DNA of 9,061 nt, taken from contig CAYXGF010000066.1 in NCBI GenBank assembly GCA_964464465.1, positions 1-9,061 on the forward strand, in the 5' to 3' direction. A program made the position numbers and the translations under genes. Shown here piece by piece: positions 6,768-9,061 of the stretch. Positions within the stretch are counted from its first letter, which is position 1, and every line of letters begins with the position of its first letter. The DNA is from UBA940 sp964464465 (GTDB lineage Bacteria > Bacteroidota > Bacteroidia > Bacteroidales > Rikenellaceae). Below the pieces are notes generated by a model. The model saw only the letters and a list, made by a program, of their open reading frames with translations, searched no databases and was not told where the DNA came from.

Positions 6768-8384
6768 ATGAAAAGATATATATTGATTTTTACGGCTGTC
6801 ATTGCCGTAGCCACGCTTCGGGCGCAAAGCGATGCCACTTTCAGCAGGATAAGGGAAACGTACACGCTGCATGATGACGGCAGTATGGATTACAATCATT
6901 ACAGAGAGCTGAAATACAATACCCAGTTTGCCTTCTTCCGCCTTTTCGGAGAGACATTCGTCGTGTACAATCCCGAGTTCCAGAAACTCGTTATAAACGA
7001 TTGCCGCACCGTTCAGAAAGACGGTACCGTCGTGACGGCTCCGGAGAATGCGTTCAACGAAGTGCTTCCTGCCGCCGCGGCCGATGCCCCCGCATATAAC
7101 GCTCTGCGGGAGATGGTCATCACGCATACGGGACTCGAAACCGATGCTAAGGTTTTTCTCGATTACACGCTTCACACCGATGCAGGAGCAGTTCCGTCGC
7201 TCGATATAGACAGGATTCTTCCCGTGCAGGGTGCGGACATAAAGGAATACACCATTGTCGTGAATGTCCCCTCCGGCACCGAGCTTCGTTGGAGTCTTGA
7301 CGGCTCCAAGGTGAAGCCGCGCGTGAGCGGAAACACCTACACGTGGACCTTCCGCAACATTCCTGTCGCTTCCGGCGAATTCTACACTCCGTACAATCAT
7401 AATGGCATGCCGCGGCTTTCCGTAACTTCGGCTCCGTCGCTTGCCGCCTCGCTCGCGCCGCTTACTGTGGAGACGAGGGAGATATGCCGTGTGCCGGGCC
7501 GTGTATTGGAGGGATGTGATTCGGACGAGGAAAAAGTCTCGGCTGTCCAGCGGTTCATTGTCCGTGAGATAGCGGGTTGCGGCGTGACGCCCGATTTGTC
7601 CGGTTACCGTATCAGACAGTGCGGCGAGGTGTTGAGGACTGCTTACGGAACGGAGGCTGAAAAGGCTTTCGCAATGGCCAGACTGCTCCGGGCCGAGGGC
7701 CTGAATGCGGATGTGGTGCTGAGGTTTCCGGCAAATGTCGGAGTGCTGACCCCGAAAAACGTTACGGGGTATTTTGTGCGCTGCGGCGGAAAGTACTATT
7801 CGGTGCTCTCCGAGGGAGAATACAATGCCGCGCTCAGAGCGGACCGCGACAAACTGTGCGACATGGCAGGTAATGTCCTGGAACAGCAAGGCACTACGGT
7901 AGAAATAAAGTATGCAGCCGATGTGCGTCTGACTGCTGACAAAATTGAGACCGATGTGAAAAAGGCCTCTGTCAGCGGCATGGACGGAAAGATTGTCGCA
8001 TCCGAGCCTGTCCGTATGCGTCGGAATGGCGATTACGGTATATATACCATACCCGCGACCGCAATCGGAGTGGACGCATGGCGCATGAGCATACTCAATT
8101 CGGCGCGCAGGGAGAGCTTCGAGATTCCTTACGCCGTGAATGAGAGCTACGATTATGAAATATCTCTCGATGGCGTGGCTTCCAAAACGGCCGACGTGAA
8201 GGTCGATGTGGCGAATTCGGCCGGCCGCGTAAAGATAACCATAGAGAACCGTGACGGCAAAGTGATTGTTCTTCGCAGCATAGAGCTTTCTAAGACGATA
8301 GTTCCGGCATCGGGCTACAATGATTTGAAACGTTTGCTTCTGCTGTGGATTAACCCGGCTTACCGCCAGGTGGTTGTCCGTTAG
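6768..8384 (+). CDS. Secreted DUF3857 protein with a degenerate, apparently inactive transglutaminase core
   Basis: A 538-residue exported protein. MKRYILIFTAVIAVATLRA is a type I signal peptide with cleavage likely before Gln20 (A|QSDAT). About residues 25-230 form a DUF3857-type beta domain, with RELKYNTQFAFFRLFGE (46-62) and an acidic strand VFLDYTLHTD (129-138). Residues about 253-350 follow the transglutaminase-core layout: EKVSAVQRFIVREI matches the first helix, and GTEAEKAFAMARLLRAEGLNA aligns with GVCKDKAALLISMLRMAGFEA of the upstream protein. The nucleophile Cys is Glu296, the His position is Val332 or Thr333, and the Asp position is about Leu347, so the triad is gone. About 190 further residues are beta-rich. 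The reading frame is intact, so this looks like a retained pseudoenzyme, perhaps a binding partner or regulator of the upstream protein. Last gene of the operon. Confidence 0.8.
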   Translation: MKRYILIFTAVIAVATLRAQSDATFSRIRETYTLHDDGSMDYNHYRELKYNTQFAFFRLFGETFVVYNPEFQKLVINDCRTVQKDGTVVTAPENAFNEVLPAAAADAPAYNALREMVITHTGLETDAKVFLDYTLHTDAGAVPSLDIDRILPVQGADIKEYTIVVNVPSGTELRWSLDGSKVKPRVSGNTYTWTFRNIPVASGEFYTPYNHNGMPRLSVTSAPSLAASLAPLTVETREICRVPGRVLEGCDSDEEKVSAVQRFIVREIAGCGVTPDLSGYRIRQCGEVLRTAYGTEAEKAFAMARLLRAEGLNADVVLRFPANVGVLTPKNVTGYFVRCGGKYYSVLSEGEYNAALRADRDKLCDMAGNVLEQQGTTVEIKYAADVRLTADKIETDVKKASVSGMDGKIVASEPVRMRRNGDYGIYTIPATAIGVDAWRMSILNSARRESFEIPYAVNESYDYEISLDGVASKTADVKVDVANSAGRVKITIENRDGKVIVLRSIELSKTIVPASGYNDLKRLLLLWINPAYRQVVVR

Positions 8385-8401
8385 CGGGGGATTGTAATAT
8401 T

Positions 8402-8434
8402 AAAGAAGCGTCGGAAATTTTCCGACGCTTCTTT
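8402..8434. terminator. Strong bidirectional intrinsic terminator
   Basis: A 16-base arm beginning AAAGAAGCGTCGG (8402-8417) is perfectly repeated in inverse at 8419-8434 with a single T between; in practice the AAA/TTT centre forms the loop, leaving about 13 bp. The tail on the plus strand is CTTCTTTGTTTT, and the A-rich left arm gives a T-rich tail in the other direction. It sits 17 bases after the operon's last stop and 62 bases from the stop of the convergent gene, so it can end both transcripts. Confidence 0.9.
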
Positions 8435-8496
8435 GTTTTGAGGCAGGCGGCTGGAATAGTGCGTTGCCTGCGTACCACGGCCGAAGAGCTTTCTGG

Positions 8497-9021
8497 CTAC
8501 TTGTACCACGAGGCGTAGAGCATGTAGTCGCGTGCCGTTCGTTCGATTATCTGCTGGCGCTGTTCGGGTGTCACATCTTTGACTTTCTTTGCGGGAACTC
8601 CCGCGTAGACGCTGTTCGGTTCGAGTTTGGAGCCTGCCAGAACGAGTGCTCCGGCTGCTATTATACATCCTGACGGAACCACTGCATTGTCCAAAATGGT
8701 GGAGCCCATCCCTATAAGGCATTTGTCTCCTATGACGGCTCCGTGTATCGTCGCGTTGTGTCCGACTGATACGTCGTTTCCTATGTGTGTTTGGGACGGA
8801 TGCCTCGAACCGTCGAACAGCGTATGTATTACCACTCCGTCCTGAATGTTGGTGCGGTCGCCTATGGTGATGGTGTTGACGTCGCCGCGCAGCACCGCGC
8901 CGTACCATATGCTGCACTTGCTGCCGACAGTCACGTCGCCTATAAGTGTAGCTGTTTCTGCGAGAAACGTGTCCTCGCCGACCTGTGGAGTGTGTCCTCT
9001 TACTTCTTTTATCAGGGCCAT
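8497..9021 (-). CDS. Gamma-class carbonic anhydrase-like hexapeptide-repeat protein
   Basis: A 174-residue cytosolic protein, the usual length for YrdA/CamH-type members. Hexapeptide repeats (for example ATLIGDVTVGSKCSIWYGAVLRGD) predict a left-handed beta-helix that trimerises, closed by a C-terminal helix (about 151-170). Metal ligands of the family are present: His66 in VVIHTL and His88 and His93 in VGHNATIHG. Arg45 and Asp47 (LRGD), Asn58 and Gln60 (NIQDG) match the conserved residues around the active site. The two glutamates important for catalysis in archaeal Cam (Glu62 and Glu84) are not matched, since VNTIT follows RGD and Phe69 stands at the second position. It may therefore be a weak carbonic anhydrase or another metal-dependent member. 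A hexapeptide acyltransferase is a less likely alternative. It is convergent with the operon and apparently transcribed alone. Confidence 0.88.
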   Translation of the reverse strand: MALIKEVRGHTPQVGEDTFLAETATLIGDVTVGSKCSIWYGAVLRGDVNTITIGDRTNIQDGVVIHTLFDGSRHPSQTHIGNDVSVGHNATIHGAVIGDKCLIGMGSTILDNAVVPSGCIIAAGALVLAGSKLEPNSVYAGVPAKKVKDVTPEQRQQIIERTARDYMLYASWYK

Positions 9022-9049
9022 ATGAAAGTCATTTTTTTCACTTGACGCG

Positions 9050-9057
9050 CAAAGTTA
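9050..9057 (-). promoter_or_regulatory. -7 box of the gamma-carbonic-anhydrase gene (TAACTTTG on the minus strand)
   Basis: On the minus strand this is TAACTTTG, identical to the box upstream of yqeY and an exact TAnnTTTG match. It lies 28 bases before the ATG at 9021, giving a leader of about 20 nt. The -33 element would be outside the window. Confidence 0.55.
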
Positions 9058-9061
9058 AGAA

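Noticed and set aside
6711..7889. 392-codon open frame on the minus strand inside the second DUF3857 gene
   Set aside because: Antisense shadow; no start context, promoter or domain supports it.

Overview
The window looks like a Bacteroidales chromosome, possibly Alistipes/Rikenellaceae judging by fairly GC-rich genes; the genus is a guess. The phylum rests on four signs: a Bacteroidetes-type tyrosine recombinase N-terminus, -7 boxes of the TAnnTTTG type, signal peptides cleaved just before Gln, and the gene families present (secreted DUF3857/transglutaminase proteins, a GH89 lipoprotein). No rRNA, tRNA or CRISPR array was seen.

Left part (1 to about 1000): the first 82 codons of a leftward tyrosine recombinase run off the window. 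An AT-rich 416-base gap follows. It holds a good -7 box for the recombinase, short direct repeats, and from 466 to 619 three consecutive dyads, the first a nested 96-nt rod. Then comes a 76-aa lipoprotein gene with an odd start region. This part looks like the edge of a mobile element or a structured regulatory locus; which of the two cannot be settled from the sequence.

Middle (1001-2338, minus strand): a two-gene unit of a YqeY/GatB-like protein followed 6 bases later by a BASS/SBF-family membrane transporter.

Centre to right (2537-8384, plus strand): a tight three-gene operon with gaps of 14 and 11 bases. It encodes a GH89 alpha-N-acetylglucosaminidase lipoprotein, a secreted DUF3857/transglutaminase-like protein with an intact Cys-His-Asp triad, and a secreted paralogue in which all three triad positions are lost. 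It ends at a strong hairpin that also serves the convergent gene. The likely picture is an envelope module that removes terminal alpha-GlcNAc and acts on a protein or peptide partner. The enzyme plus pseudoenzyme pair is the most interesting coding signal.

Right end (8497-9021, minus strand): a gamma-carbonic-anhydrase-like hexapeptide-repeat protein with its own -7 box at the window edge.
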